60,000 nucleotides of DNA from Lineus longissimus. Lineage: Eukaryota; Nemertea; Pilidiophora; Heteronemertea; Lineidae. The notes beneath the pieces were generated by a model. The model was not told the DNA's origin. It did not search any database and was given only the letters and a program-made list of their open reading frames with translations. Each line of letters begins with the position of its first letter. Within the stretch, counting starts at the first letter, position 1. The position numbers and the translations under genes were made by a program. This document shows, piece by piece, positions 49,201-56,358 of the stretch. The stretch lies in assembly GCF_910592395.1 (NCBI RefSeq), contig NC_088316.1:18726001-18786000 (forward strand). Direction: 5' to 3'.

Positions 49201-51945
49201 ACCACTCAGCAACCAATTCCCTATTCTGGCGATGGTTTTATGATGTGATGTGTTTTAGCCCCCCCCCCCCCCCCCCCCCCCGATATTAAACAAGAATTCC
49301 TTAATATTGATCATTCATGTCTTCTCATTTCACAGCAACCTAAAATATACCCTGACTACCGCAATCGTTGTAACGAGTACATTCGGGTAACGTGTATAGA
49401 CTACATACTAGAATATCTAGCATTGACTTGAATCTTAGCATATTCATGGCGATTTGACCCCTGTACTGTCAATGCATTTACGTATTTATACGACGGATAC
49501 TAACATATCATTGTCACTATGTTTCATCCCTCTCAAAATGTTTGCTAAAGCTACAGAAGCACTTGTAAATTAGTTAGTCTAGGTTGGTACATGCAGCTAG
49601 CCCTCCCTTACTGTGATCTGATCACCCAAGCATTTGACTTGAACTGAAAAGCGAAGAGCATTTATACTCGCTCGATAGAGAACTGGTCCAAATACTTGTA
49701 CACAAATTTGACTTGCTAGACAGGTGGTTTCGAAAACTCCAATAAAGTTTGTTGCATTATTTAGTGCTCGTCTTGTTTGTAACGTTCGCTTTAGGAGTGG
49801 GAGGTAAGGTTTTACTCGCATGTTCGTTAAAGACGAAGTCAGCGTTAAATTAAGAAGTATTTAAAGTATAGACACATTAATCTGAGATTAGGCAGGAAAT
49901 GAAATACAAATTCCAAGGGAAGAACAAGTAAAACCTATTTTGATTTTTCTGGTGAGGGGGAGTGATGGGCGGGCACGTTAGCATGCAGAACAAATCCATG
50001 CGTTCAAGACCATTTCAACCGGGGAGGAGGAGGTTGCACAGTTCTTTTGTGTGACCTTGATATATCCTGATACATCGTAATCTAAGAATTGACCACAAAA
50101 AGCGTCAAATATCTGTTTATTTCTAGATTTATGAGATGTACGCTGAAGTAAGTTGCCAATTTAGAGCATGGTTCCGTGTGAGGTTCTTGCATGGTTAGGA
50201 ATAAATCGAGTCATGTTGATATATGATAACATCATAATCTTAGATTTTTGTCATCTCCATCATCATGGCATGCAATAGAAACTTGAAACTTCATCAAACT
50301 CAAGAAATCCTACAGCATTTAAAGTTTTTGCTGCCAGAATAAGGCAAATAGCGTGTTTGCAGACATCAACACCATCGCAGCTGCCATCAGTATGGTGGTT
50401 CTCCTCAATTGGTGCGCATTGTAGGCCGCGGTTTGGTTCCGCTTCAACGGACCACAATGGCATTGGGACATGATCATTACCGTAATACAGATTGATCGGA
50501 CGCCCCTTTTACCCAAGTAGATATGGCCCGATTCTATTGAGTTCCGCTGAAGCGAACCAATTGGACGACTGACAATGCGCGTTCCACTTGTATGATCTTG
50601 ATCTTAGACTCATGATGAAGCAAGGCAATTATATGAAACTGACATTTGTGTATTGTGGTATAGGGTGTAGAATGTATACATCTCACTGCAATTACGAGTG
50701 TGACTTGGGCCTCTTCACTGCCAGTGTAAAAGTAAAAAGTGTCCCCCCTGGAAAAAGCGTCCGGCCCTATTGTATTCTGCAATATGGTTCTATAGAGACC
50801 CTGACCGTCGATAGCTCAGAGATTAAAGCGCATAATAGAATCCTTTGTTCCCGGACATTTTATCCTAGGACATTTTAAACTTCTACACCGGCTACTAACC
50901 GCTGACTACGGCTTTAACCACCCTCTTGCTACGGGTTACCATTCCCCCCTTACACCTAATGGCACATCACCTGCATGTGGAAGAAAGTTGTCGGTGTGCA
51001 AAAAGGCTTACTATATCTGTAAATCAAACTCAAAGACCAATGAAGTGGATTCCAACTCAGTATGCTTCTTAAGCAAAAAAGCAATCTGCATGCAAATTTG
51101 TTGCCGACACTTTCAATGAGCACTCAAATATATCGGTGTGATAATAACTTTTGTAACATTAGTGTCTAACTTTTTCCGACATTGTAAGAAATGGGTTCTG
51201 TCCACGATGATGGCATTTTCCAATTCGAGCAGCGGCCCAGCATGACCTCCTGTGAACTTCATGCATGTAACCCTGAAAAAGCTTCCAAAATTGTGCTCTA
51301 TCTTTCTTGATGATGGTTGCCGGTGTTTCTTTATAATTTCGTTCCTGCTTATTACCAGGTTTCTTTAACCAAGGGCATGTCGATTAAAATTATTAACCCA
51401 ATATGTTTGCAACAATCTGCTTTTCCCGTCTCCTTTGAGAAAAGTGATGAAATAATCGATGAATAGGCCCCCCTACATGTCGTATCAGCGGTGTGTTCAC
51501 AGGAGGGATTTGGCCCCACAACATCGAGAACTGAAATTTCGCGTTAATCAGATATTCATCGATAGAGAAATACTCGTCTTAGCAGATAAGTATGTCAAAA
51601 TAGGGTGACCGATATCACCGTGTCATCTAACTTCTTATTTCAGTTACTAACTTTTTCTTTTCTTTCCAGATGAAAGAGTTAAAGAGACCTCGAGTAACAG
51701 CGACGCAGAGCAAAAATAACGTGGGTTCGCCTACAAGTGTAAAGGACGGGGCTGAGTCCCCCTGGGAGCCCATGAACTCGCATCCCCCGAAACAACCTCC
51801 CAAACCAAAGAACAAAACGGGATGTGCTGAAAAAGTCGAAATGGCATCACGATTTCTGTTTCCGATGTCGTTTTGTGTTTTTAACTTGGTGTACTGGTTA
51901 CACTATTGGTGCCGTTGGTTTGAAAACGGACGATGTACTTACTGA
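34101..51945 (+). CDS. Cys-loop ligand-gated anion channel subunit (GlyR/GluCl-like), multi-exon, 5' end missing
   Basis: Plasma-membrane pentameric neurotransmitter-gated channel subunit, predicted to pass chloride. Exons: 34101-34222, 35460-35527, 40541-40758, 41600-41682, 43533-43673, 48251-48594, optional small exons 49149-49190, 49336-49386 and 50127-50147, and 51670-51945. All junctions are GT-AG and phases agree throughout. The product is 416 residues from the ATG at 34102 without the small exons, or 454 with all three. Residues below are numbered from that ATG. Loop A reads WHPDTYF (100-106). The Cys loop is C143 to C157 with 13 residues between, containing FPMD. M1 is about 226-250. 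M2 begins PAR (256-258), the anion-selective filter. M3 is about 290-313, and M4 is in the last exon. The M2-M3 loop (QASGINNQLPRVSYIKAIDV) is closest to glutamate-gated chloride and glycine receptors, but the ligand cannot be assigned. Odd points: loop D has Asp instead of Arg, loop C has one Cys, and M2 6' is Leu. No signal peptide is present, so at least one 5' exon is missing. Confidence 0.93.
34275..34332 (+). repeat. Dispersed hairpin repeat, copy 2
   Basis: CCCGAGT, then GGCCGAAG, then CACTAGGG and AATGTTCGTAATG. It is in the same orientation as the other copies and lies about 50 nt downstream of the N-terminal channel exon. Confidence 0.6.
35460..35527 (+). CDS. Channel gene, 68-nt exon (first beta strand)
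   Basis: Acceptor is TTTTTTTAATTTACAG and donor is ATG|GTAAGTAA. The frame from phase 1 to phase 0 reads AENLSIKIILHVNTLSSVSEITM. The S-x-S-E-x-x-M ending directly precedes DYNIDMYF in the next exon, exactly as in GABA-A and glycine receptor genes, whose corresponding exon is also 68 nt. N43 lies in an N-x-S glycosylation site. Confidence 0.92.
35528..40540 (+). other. Channel intron of 5.0 kb
   Basis: Donor ATG|GTAAGTAA and acceptor TTGTCTTTTCAG bound it. It contains several short frames, including a hydrophobic one at 37289, but none fits the channel reading frame. Confidence 0.85.
40541..40758 (+). CDS. Channel gene, loop D / loop A exon
   Basis: Acceptor is TTGTCTTTTCAG and donor is CAAAG|GTGGGT. 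It is 218 nt (one codon shorter than the usual 221), phase 0 to phase 2. It reads DYNIDMYFDQEW, then LWHPDTYFLNAKHGHGHDLG, then LSPDGTVRYSQR, all diagnostic of the family. Loop D carries Asp72 where anionic-transmitter receptors have Arg. His113 and His115 match the paired histidines of the inhibitory zinc site of glycine receptor alpha-1, and His111 is extra. N-W-T at residues 83-85 is a possible glycosylation site. Confidence 0.97.
41600..41682 (+). CDS. Channel gene, 83-nt Cys-loop exon
   Basis: Acceptor is GTCCATTTCAG and donor is AGCT|GTAAGTAT. It reads VSLVVSCSMNLHYFPMDEQD and then CSLIIGS. The two cysteines are 13 residues apart and surround the FPMD turn, the family signature. The length of 83 nt equals that of the matching exon in vertebrate GABA-A and glycine receptor genes. 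Confidence 0.97.
42114..42170 (+). repeat. Dispersed hairpin repeat, copy 3
   Basis: CCGAGT and ACTCGG form a perfect 6-bp stem around a loop containing AAGGCCGAAGC, followed by GAATGTTCGTGATG. It is the best preserved of the three copies and lies in the intron after the Cys-loop exon. Confidence 0.6.
43290..43440 (+). repeat. tRNA-derived SINE-like element in channel intron
   Basis: A box TGGCAAAGTGGA at 43305-43316 matches TRGCNNAGYNGG at 11 of 12 positions. B box GGTTCGAGGCT at 43347-43357 matches GGTTCGANNCC at 10 of 11. The spacing is like that in tRNA genes. The T-arm and acceptor stem do not pair, so this is not a working tRNA but a pol III-type retroelement head with a body of unknown length. 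The borders are approximate. It lies shortly upstream of the channel exon at 43533. Confidence 0.65.
43533..43673 (+). CDS. Channel gene, loop B / loop C exon
   Basis: Acceptor is TTCTATTTCCAG and donor is ATCG|GTAAGC. It is 141 nt. It begins SYGHPAKEISYG, matching the loop B aromatic followed by glycine, and ends NHHFWEFPIG before the loop C cysteine. The first cysteine of the second disulfide typical of glycine and glutamate receptors is absent. It is not found in the preceding exon either. N-D-S at 178-180 is a possible glycosylation site. Confidence 0.93.
43674..48250 (+). other. Channel intron of 4.6 kb
   Basis: Donor ATCG|GTAAGC and acceptor CATCTGTTTCAG bound it. No gene or repeat of note was seen inside. 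Confidence 0.85.
48251..48594 (+). CDS. Channel gene, exon with M1, M2 and M3
   Basis: Acceptor is CATCTGTTTCAG and donor is CACTG|GTATGT, ending in phase 0. M1 reads FGYYLIQTYIPSVLVVVLSW. M2 begins PARISVGCLTVLTMATQ and is preceded by WLDVHAT. After the conserved PRVSYIKAIDVWM comes M3, ending FGGLLEFAVANVI. The PAR triplet at the inner end of M2 marks an anion channel. M2 position 6' is Leu264 instead of the usual Thr. The exon ends in a basic stretch, TRREAKQREKAL, at the start of the cytoplasmic loop. Confidence 0.98.
49149..49190 (+). CDS. Channel gene, candidate 42-nt cassette exon in the M3-M4 loop
   Basis: Acceptor TTCATGACTTTACAG and donor AAG|GTAACA enclose 14 codons in phase 0 at both ends: KCREKEKSEYFYVK. 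It lies in the correct place between M3 and M4, keeps the frame whether included or skipped, and continues the charged composition of the loop. Support is from splice signals and phase only, because this loop is not conserved between family members. Confidence 0.65.
49259..49281. repeat. Poly(C) tract, 23 nt, between channel cassette exons
   Basis: Uninterrupted C run in the short intron between the 42-nt and 51-nt candidate exons, ending 54 nt before the second acceptor. The transcript carries C. Confidence 0.95.
49336..49386 (+). CDS. Channel gene, candidate 51-nt cassette exon in the M3-M4 loop
   Basis: Acceptor TCTTCTCATTTCACAG and donor CGG|GTAACG enclose 17 codons in phase 0 at both ends: QPKIYPDYRNRCNEYIR. 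It has three tyrosines. A 23-nt poly(C) tract ends 54 nt upstream of it. Confidence 0.68.
50127..50147 (+). CDS. Channel gene, candidate 21-nt microexon in the M3-M4 loop
   Basis: Acceptor CTGTTTATTTCTAG and consensus donor GAA|GTAAGT enclose seven codons, IYEMYAE, again phase 0 to phase 0. The very small size makes chance more likely than for the two neighbours, but both signals are strong and the position is right. Confidence 0.45.
51670..51945 (+). CDS. Channel gene, last exon with M4 and stop
   Basis: Acceptor is TTTTCTTTTCTTTCCAG. The frame runs 91 codons to TGA. It carries the rest of the cytoplasmic loop, with a proline-rich run (HPPKQPPKPKNK), then M4, recognisable as VEMASRFLFPMSFCVFNLVY, and a short extracellular tail ending NGRCTY. 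M4 matches the family pattern I-x-R-x-x-F-P-x-x-F-x-x-F-N-x-x-Y-W, except that the usual acidic residue before M4 is less clear. Confidence 0.95.
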   Translation: MKELKRPRVTATQSKNNVGSPTSVKDGAESPWEPMNSHPPKQPPKPKNKTGCAEKVEMASRFLFPMSFCVFNLVYWLHYWCRWFENGRCTY

Positions 51946-52199
51946 ACTTGGCTCTCCGGGGTAACCCCAACTGAGGAATCATAAAGTGGTCACCCCGGAG
52001 GTAAGGCGTAGACGGGCGGCCATGGAGCAGTGAGGTGGCCCATGACCCCAAGGTTGTCTCATGCAATCACATCATTCAGCGAGTAAGGCAGTCGGCAGAT
52101 CATTGATCAGCTAAAAGTTAAGTTTCGATTCACACCGTTTTTTATTGTTCCTTGCTCAAAGGTGTTTCGTTGGTGTTCAGGAGCAGCTACCAAGCGCTC

Positions 52200-52320
52200 A
52201 CCTTATCTTCGAACTCTAACGGGAAAGAACAAAGTGTCTTGGGTGGGATTTGAACCCACAATATCTCGCATATCAGGAGTCCGTTCCTCAAAGCACTTCT
52301 CCAACCTGCTCACACCAAAG
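52200..52320 (-). repeat. tRNA-derived SINE-like element between the two genes
   Basis: On the - strand a B box GGTTCAAATCC with flanking GTGG/CCAC pairing (T-arm of a tRNA) lies at about 52242-52259. An A-box-like GAGCAGGTTGG lies near 52300-52312. The overall pattern resembles a tRNA with a long variable arm (Leu/Ser type), but the anticodon and acceptor stems are poor. The ends are approximate. Confidence 0.55.
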
Positions 52321-53104
52321 GCACTCCCATGTGGTTCCCGTGAATCACAAGAAGGTCAGTTTAGTATCGCATCAAGACCAACAAAACCTTACCAAAGAAA
52401 TCGGTTACAAAGTAATGAGATATTCTTTGCTTGGATTAGAGAAAGATCCTTGTCGCCATGGGCCACCTTGTCTATCCAGCGCCGCCTTTATAGAATAGTA
52501 GAGTTGTCTTTACGATAACTAGATATTCTTGGATGCCTTAGTAGAGAGCTACCAGATCATCGGGGTTTTTCAGGATATAGGGTGTTTTTCAATGAGTGTT
52601 TGTGCATGTCAGATATTTATTGATGCTGCAATGGTAGGCATAGTTTTTGAAAACTGACTGAACACGCAGTCATTTGATATGGTTTGTTGGTCTCGGCCAC
52701 TGTGCTCAGTTGACAATTCTGGATTTGTGAAGAAACAATTTGGCCCGACGTCTAACGGAAAAGTGTGTGTGCAGCTGAACGACGAAACGGAAACTGAAAC
52801 TGTGTTGATGAAACAGAAAGTGTCACTTTGGCTCAGCATTGTAAGCCCCTTCCTCTTCTTGCCACCTCATGTTTCGCTTTTGGCGACTCTTTCGCTAAAA
52901 ATTAGTTGGTCACATTTGAAGCACAGCAACACTGTGGATAATTTGCTGGAACGCATCAGGAAATGTAGGCTCATAAACTCGTGAGACCAAATTTCAAGCC
53001 ATGTGTTCAGAAAGGGATAGCGTGTCCAGAAACTGGCTTTTACAAAGAGTGAATCGTTCAACCTCAACACGTAGATAAGTTACACTGTTATTCTGCCATT
53101 TCCA

Positions 53105-53520
53105 TTATATATTTCTAGTTGTTGGCTCTGGAAGACACTTTTCTAAATTACGGTTTAAACTCTGCTCAATGCTTCTAGATTGCATGATATGTAGAAAGCA
53201 CACGATGTTTTTTAATGATATTTGTATATAGTAAAGCTTGCATAATGGTAGCCCGGAGTGATTTTCCAAGAACAGCACGAAAGTTCCAGACCCGTCATAA
53301 TTTGACTGCGTATAGTGGAATTCAAACACTTCCGGTGGCGTTCCTGTTTTAAGCATGCAGTCATATCCGATTCCGTACACGGAGTCGAAGGCTGTCAACT
53401 CTGCCTGGTCTCTGTTGGTAAAGACTATTCTCATGATGCTTCGTCTCATGAAGAACTGATCGCCTTTAAGGCTTTTGCTCACATTAGACGTTGTGTGAAA
53501 GTTGTAGTTTCCATATTACA
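53105..53520 (-). CDS. Unrecognised open frame with coding-like codons
   Basis: The frame is open from about 53520 to the stop at 53105. Its middle part (RIVFTNRDQAELTAFDSVYG, then KTGTPPEVFEFHYTQ, SGTFVLFLENHSG) uses codons with C or G in third position like the confirmed exons nearby. I recognise no family. There is no clear acceptor at its start, and the last 40 residues look non-coding. It lies between the two receptor genes, on the strand of the GABA-B-like gene but past its stop. It may be an exon of another gene, a decayed gene or chance. Confidence 0.3.
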
Positions 53521-54697
53521 ATGTTAATACTCTTCTCAATCGCACGATCGTTTGCATATACTAGTACTCTATCCGATGATATGTGCGGGCGTGTGGACGA
53601 AGTTTCTCTCATGTGGTCCCGGGCTTGTGGTAGACATGACGAGAGGGTACCGTACACAAACTTGTTCGTGTCGCCTACCTTGAGTGAGTGAGGTCTGCCT
53701 TTGAGTCTGCTTAAACTTCGATTGAGATGTGTGTATGCAAAGGAATTCGAATTTGTGGCAGTTCGTCAAGACAATGAGACAGCGAACCAGTACTATTGGG
53801 TAGTTGCAAGCGAATGCATGAGTAATGCAGTAGCAGTGTGGCACAAACAAGATGCTTACTCCTATTTGTAGCTAGTTCGTGGCAAGTGGTGATTCGGCTG
53901 TGGACACCGCAGCCGTATGAATCTAATTTGAGTGTTGATCTGCATGGGCCGAGTGAGGTATAGACCTTTAGAAGCCTCTGCTTGGCGCTTAACTCTATCT
54001 CCTGGGCCCCAATACGTCGTACACGCCACCATTATGCGAAACTCGTGAGCAAGGGATCGATGTAGGTGAATTAGTCACTTAACATAGGGTTCAACATTGG
54101 CAATCATGATAATCGCGGGACGTATTTTACCCTGACATGCTTAAAAGGCCAGTTTGCCAGAAAAGCTGTTTCAGTGGGGTAAAAACGCAATGAAAGATGT
54201 TGGGCATGTATGAGCGAGCGTGGTGTGTTTGGATGTTGATGGTGAAGGATTTGAATTACATTTGATATACATGTAACGAGACAGGTTTGTCCTCGACGAT
54301 TAGGGAAGGAGAAACATCGTCAATGCGTGGGAAACAGCCGTAAGCTGGAATACTTGAAAATATTACCGCTGCCGAGCTTCAACATCTTCTTATCACTGAA
54401 GTCGTAATGAAACGTACATTTCGTGACATCTCATGGCCTATACATGCATAAGATGATATCCTTACTGTACAATATACAAGAGTCGTCCAACTGTTGCTTC
54501 TCGCCCACAAGCTCACCTACAGATCGAGGGATATTATTATATCCACTGAAATGCAGTGTTTTGGCAGTTATATCGAAAACTTTACGATCGGAGCATGCAT
54601 TGGTATTGTGCTTTTGTATTATGTAAATATCAAAGATGTATATACGTAGATGTAGGTTTATAAAATATATTTCTTTTCATGCAAAGCCTTTCTTTAC

Positions 54698-54703
54698 TTT
54701 ATT
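54698..54703 (-). promoter_or_regulatory. Candidate polyadenylation signal of the GABA-B-like gene
   Basis: AATAAA on the - strand, about 765 nt past the stop codon. It is the first perfect hexamer noticed downstream of the stop. A chance match is quite possible in AT-rich DNA. Confidence 0.25.
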
Positions 54704-55467
54704 TCCTTGGGTACCCGTAGAAAGTGGGCGTGGCATCTTTCTAGCAAGTTGTAGTATTTTCCGATGCGTTAGAAATGGCGGTGGTCACAATTGAAGAATG
54801 GCAGCCACGTCTGGAAGAATGTGACAACAAAAGAACGCAGTGTTTTTCAAAATTCATAAGTATTCGAATGTATTTCATACTGAGATCGTACATGTACAAA
54901 TGAATCAAGCAAGAAATAACAGAACTGAAAACAAATTAACAGGTTCCGATACCGTAGTGGAATTAGAACTTTTTGACAATTGGCGACTAAGGTCATGTTA
55001 GGTTGCAGATTTTGAATCAAGATAGTGTTCCTCATATTCTCCACATCATATTTCAATGGCTCTGGTATAGACAGAGAAATCCGTACGGCAAACTGTCAAC
55101 GACCAACAGCAACAGTCAAATAATCAAATGAACTTTCAACACTCAGCAACCCAGCAACAGGTCGTCACAAAATGAATGTACCGTAAAAGCTATCTCAATC
55201 ATATCCCAGTGTCCATGAAATAGTATGCATTAACCAGTTCTTCGACCGGCGAGGAACATATTCCCGAATCAAGCTCGCCCGGAAGATTGTTTTCATTAGA
55301 CTTCGCGACTGTGAACATTGAAGTTCTCACAATCAGGTTGAAGGAACTTTGTGTAGATTACTTTGTATTTTCAAAAATAATGTATCAACTTCATCACCTC
55401 TAACTGTTATGTTCAGAAAGAGGAAGGACTTCAACCATGTAAGGATCCCGTAAGCTAAAGCTTCTTT

Positions 55468-56358
55468 TTAGACAATAGTGTCTGCTTGCATTGGTTCTTC
55501 ATACATAAATCGCGTAGGCAAGTTGTTCCTCTGGTTCTCATATTCCATCGGGCTATAGATACTTGGCAAGTTTACAGGGCTATAAATGGCTGCTATACCA
55601 CTGTCATCAGAACCTGGCGTCCCCTCGGACTTATGAGGGAACGATAACCTATTCATTGAACTATTTGGGCGCGGCGGGGTGTATGCATTCCGGAGATGGT
55701 TACTTTTGTTGTAAATCCGTTCCGAATCCTTGTCCGAACTTTCGGGTGGATTTTCTATAGCACTATCATGACTAATGTCCTCCAATGAACGAACGTACGC
55801 GACATTTGCCACTGCTTGCAAGTTACTACGTTGTTCGACTGGGGGCGCCATGACCATCCTCGGTGTTGGAATTATACTGTCCTCGTCCCCGGTGGAAGTC
55901 GAATCGTCACTATGACTATGTATCTGCACGCTAATTCTACTAGCTTTACTGCTACTTCGACTTCTGTAACCCCCATTGTCCACACCATGATCACTGTATG
56001 TGTGGCTATGGCGACGGTTATTTGTAAAAAGTTGCCCAGTATCATTCAGACGTAGGCTGTCCATAAACTGCTTCCCCGAATCACCAATACAGGCCTGACT
56101 ATGGCGTTGGCTATTCCTCCCACTGTTGTCTGATGATGATGAATATGATGTAACCTGCTGACCGGTGTCATTAGGATGACGGTAGCCGGTTAGTTTTTGT
56201 GGGAGATGAACATTGCCATTAGTCCTCCTTGCCGATTCCCCGACGTAGTTTGAATTACTTAACGAAGCTGCCGAAGGTTGTCTCCTAGTGAGATACTGTT
56301 GGAACTTGTCCGCACCATAGTAAAGTCTGTCAGTTAGCTCTCGGATCGTGGCATCTTT
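55468..56358 (-). CDS. GABA-B-like gene, last exon: cytoplasmic tail and stop
   Basis: Acceptor CACCTCGTTTCAG, then 296 codons to TAA. An open frame continues upstream of the acceptor to 56562, but the splice site and coiled-coil continuity (KDATIRELTDRL) fix the start at 56358. The tail is low in hydrophobics and rich in Ser, Asn, Asp and Arg. Two related blocks start NDTGQ. It ends EPMQADTIV, where T-I-V fits a class I PDZ-binding C-terminus. No known domain lies between. Confidence 0.92.
   Translation of the reverse strand, partial: KDATIRELTDRLYYGADKFQQYLTRRQPSAASLSNSNYVGESARRTNGNVHLPQKLTGYRHPNDTGQQVTSYSSSSDNSGRNSQRHSQACIGDSGKQFMDSLRLNDTGQLFTNNRRHSHTYSDHGVDNGGYRSRSSSKASRISVQIHSHSDDSTSTGDEDSIIPTPRMVMAPPVEQRSNLQAVANVAYVRSLEDISHDSAIENPPESSDKDSERIYNKSNHLRNAYTPPRPNSSMNRLSFPHKSEGTPGSDDSGIAAIYSPVNLPSIYSPMEYENQRNNLPTRFMYEEPMQADTIV

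Larger units (their letters stand above)
51946..55467. other. Region between the convergent receptor genes
   Basis: It holds the 3' ends of both transcripts, a SINE-like element (52.2-52.3 kb) and the unrecognised - strand frame at 53.1-53.5 kb. I found no perfect AATAAA for the + strand gene in the first 1.5 kb. Confidence 0.6.

Noticed and set aside
52679-52984. 101-codon open frame between the two receptor genes
   Set aside because: No domain, no supporting splice sites, and low-complexity stretches.
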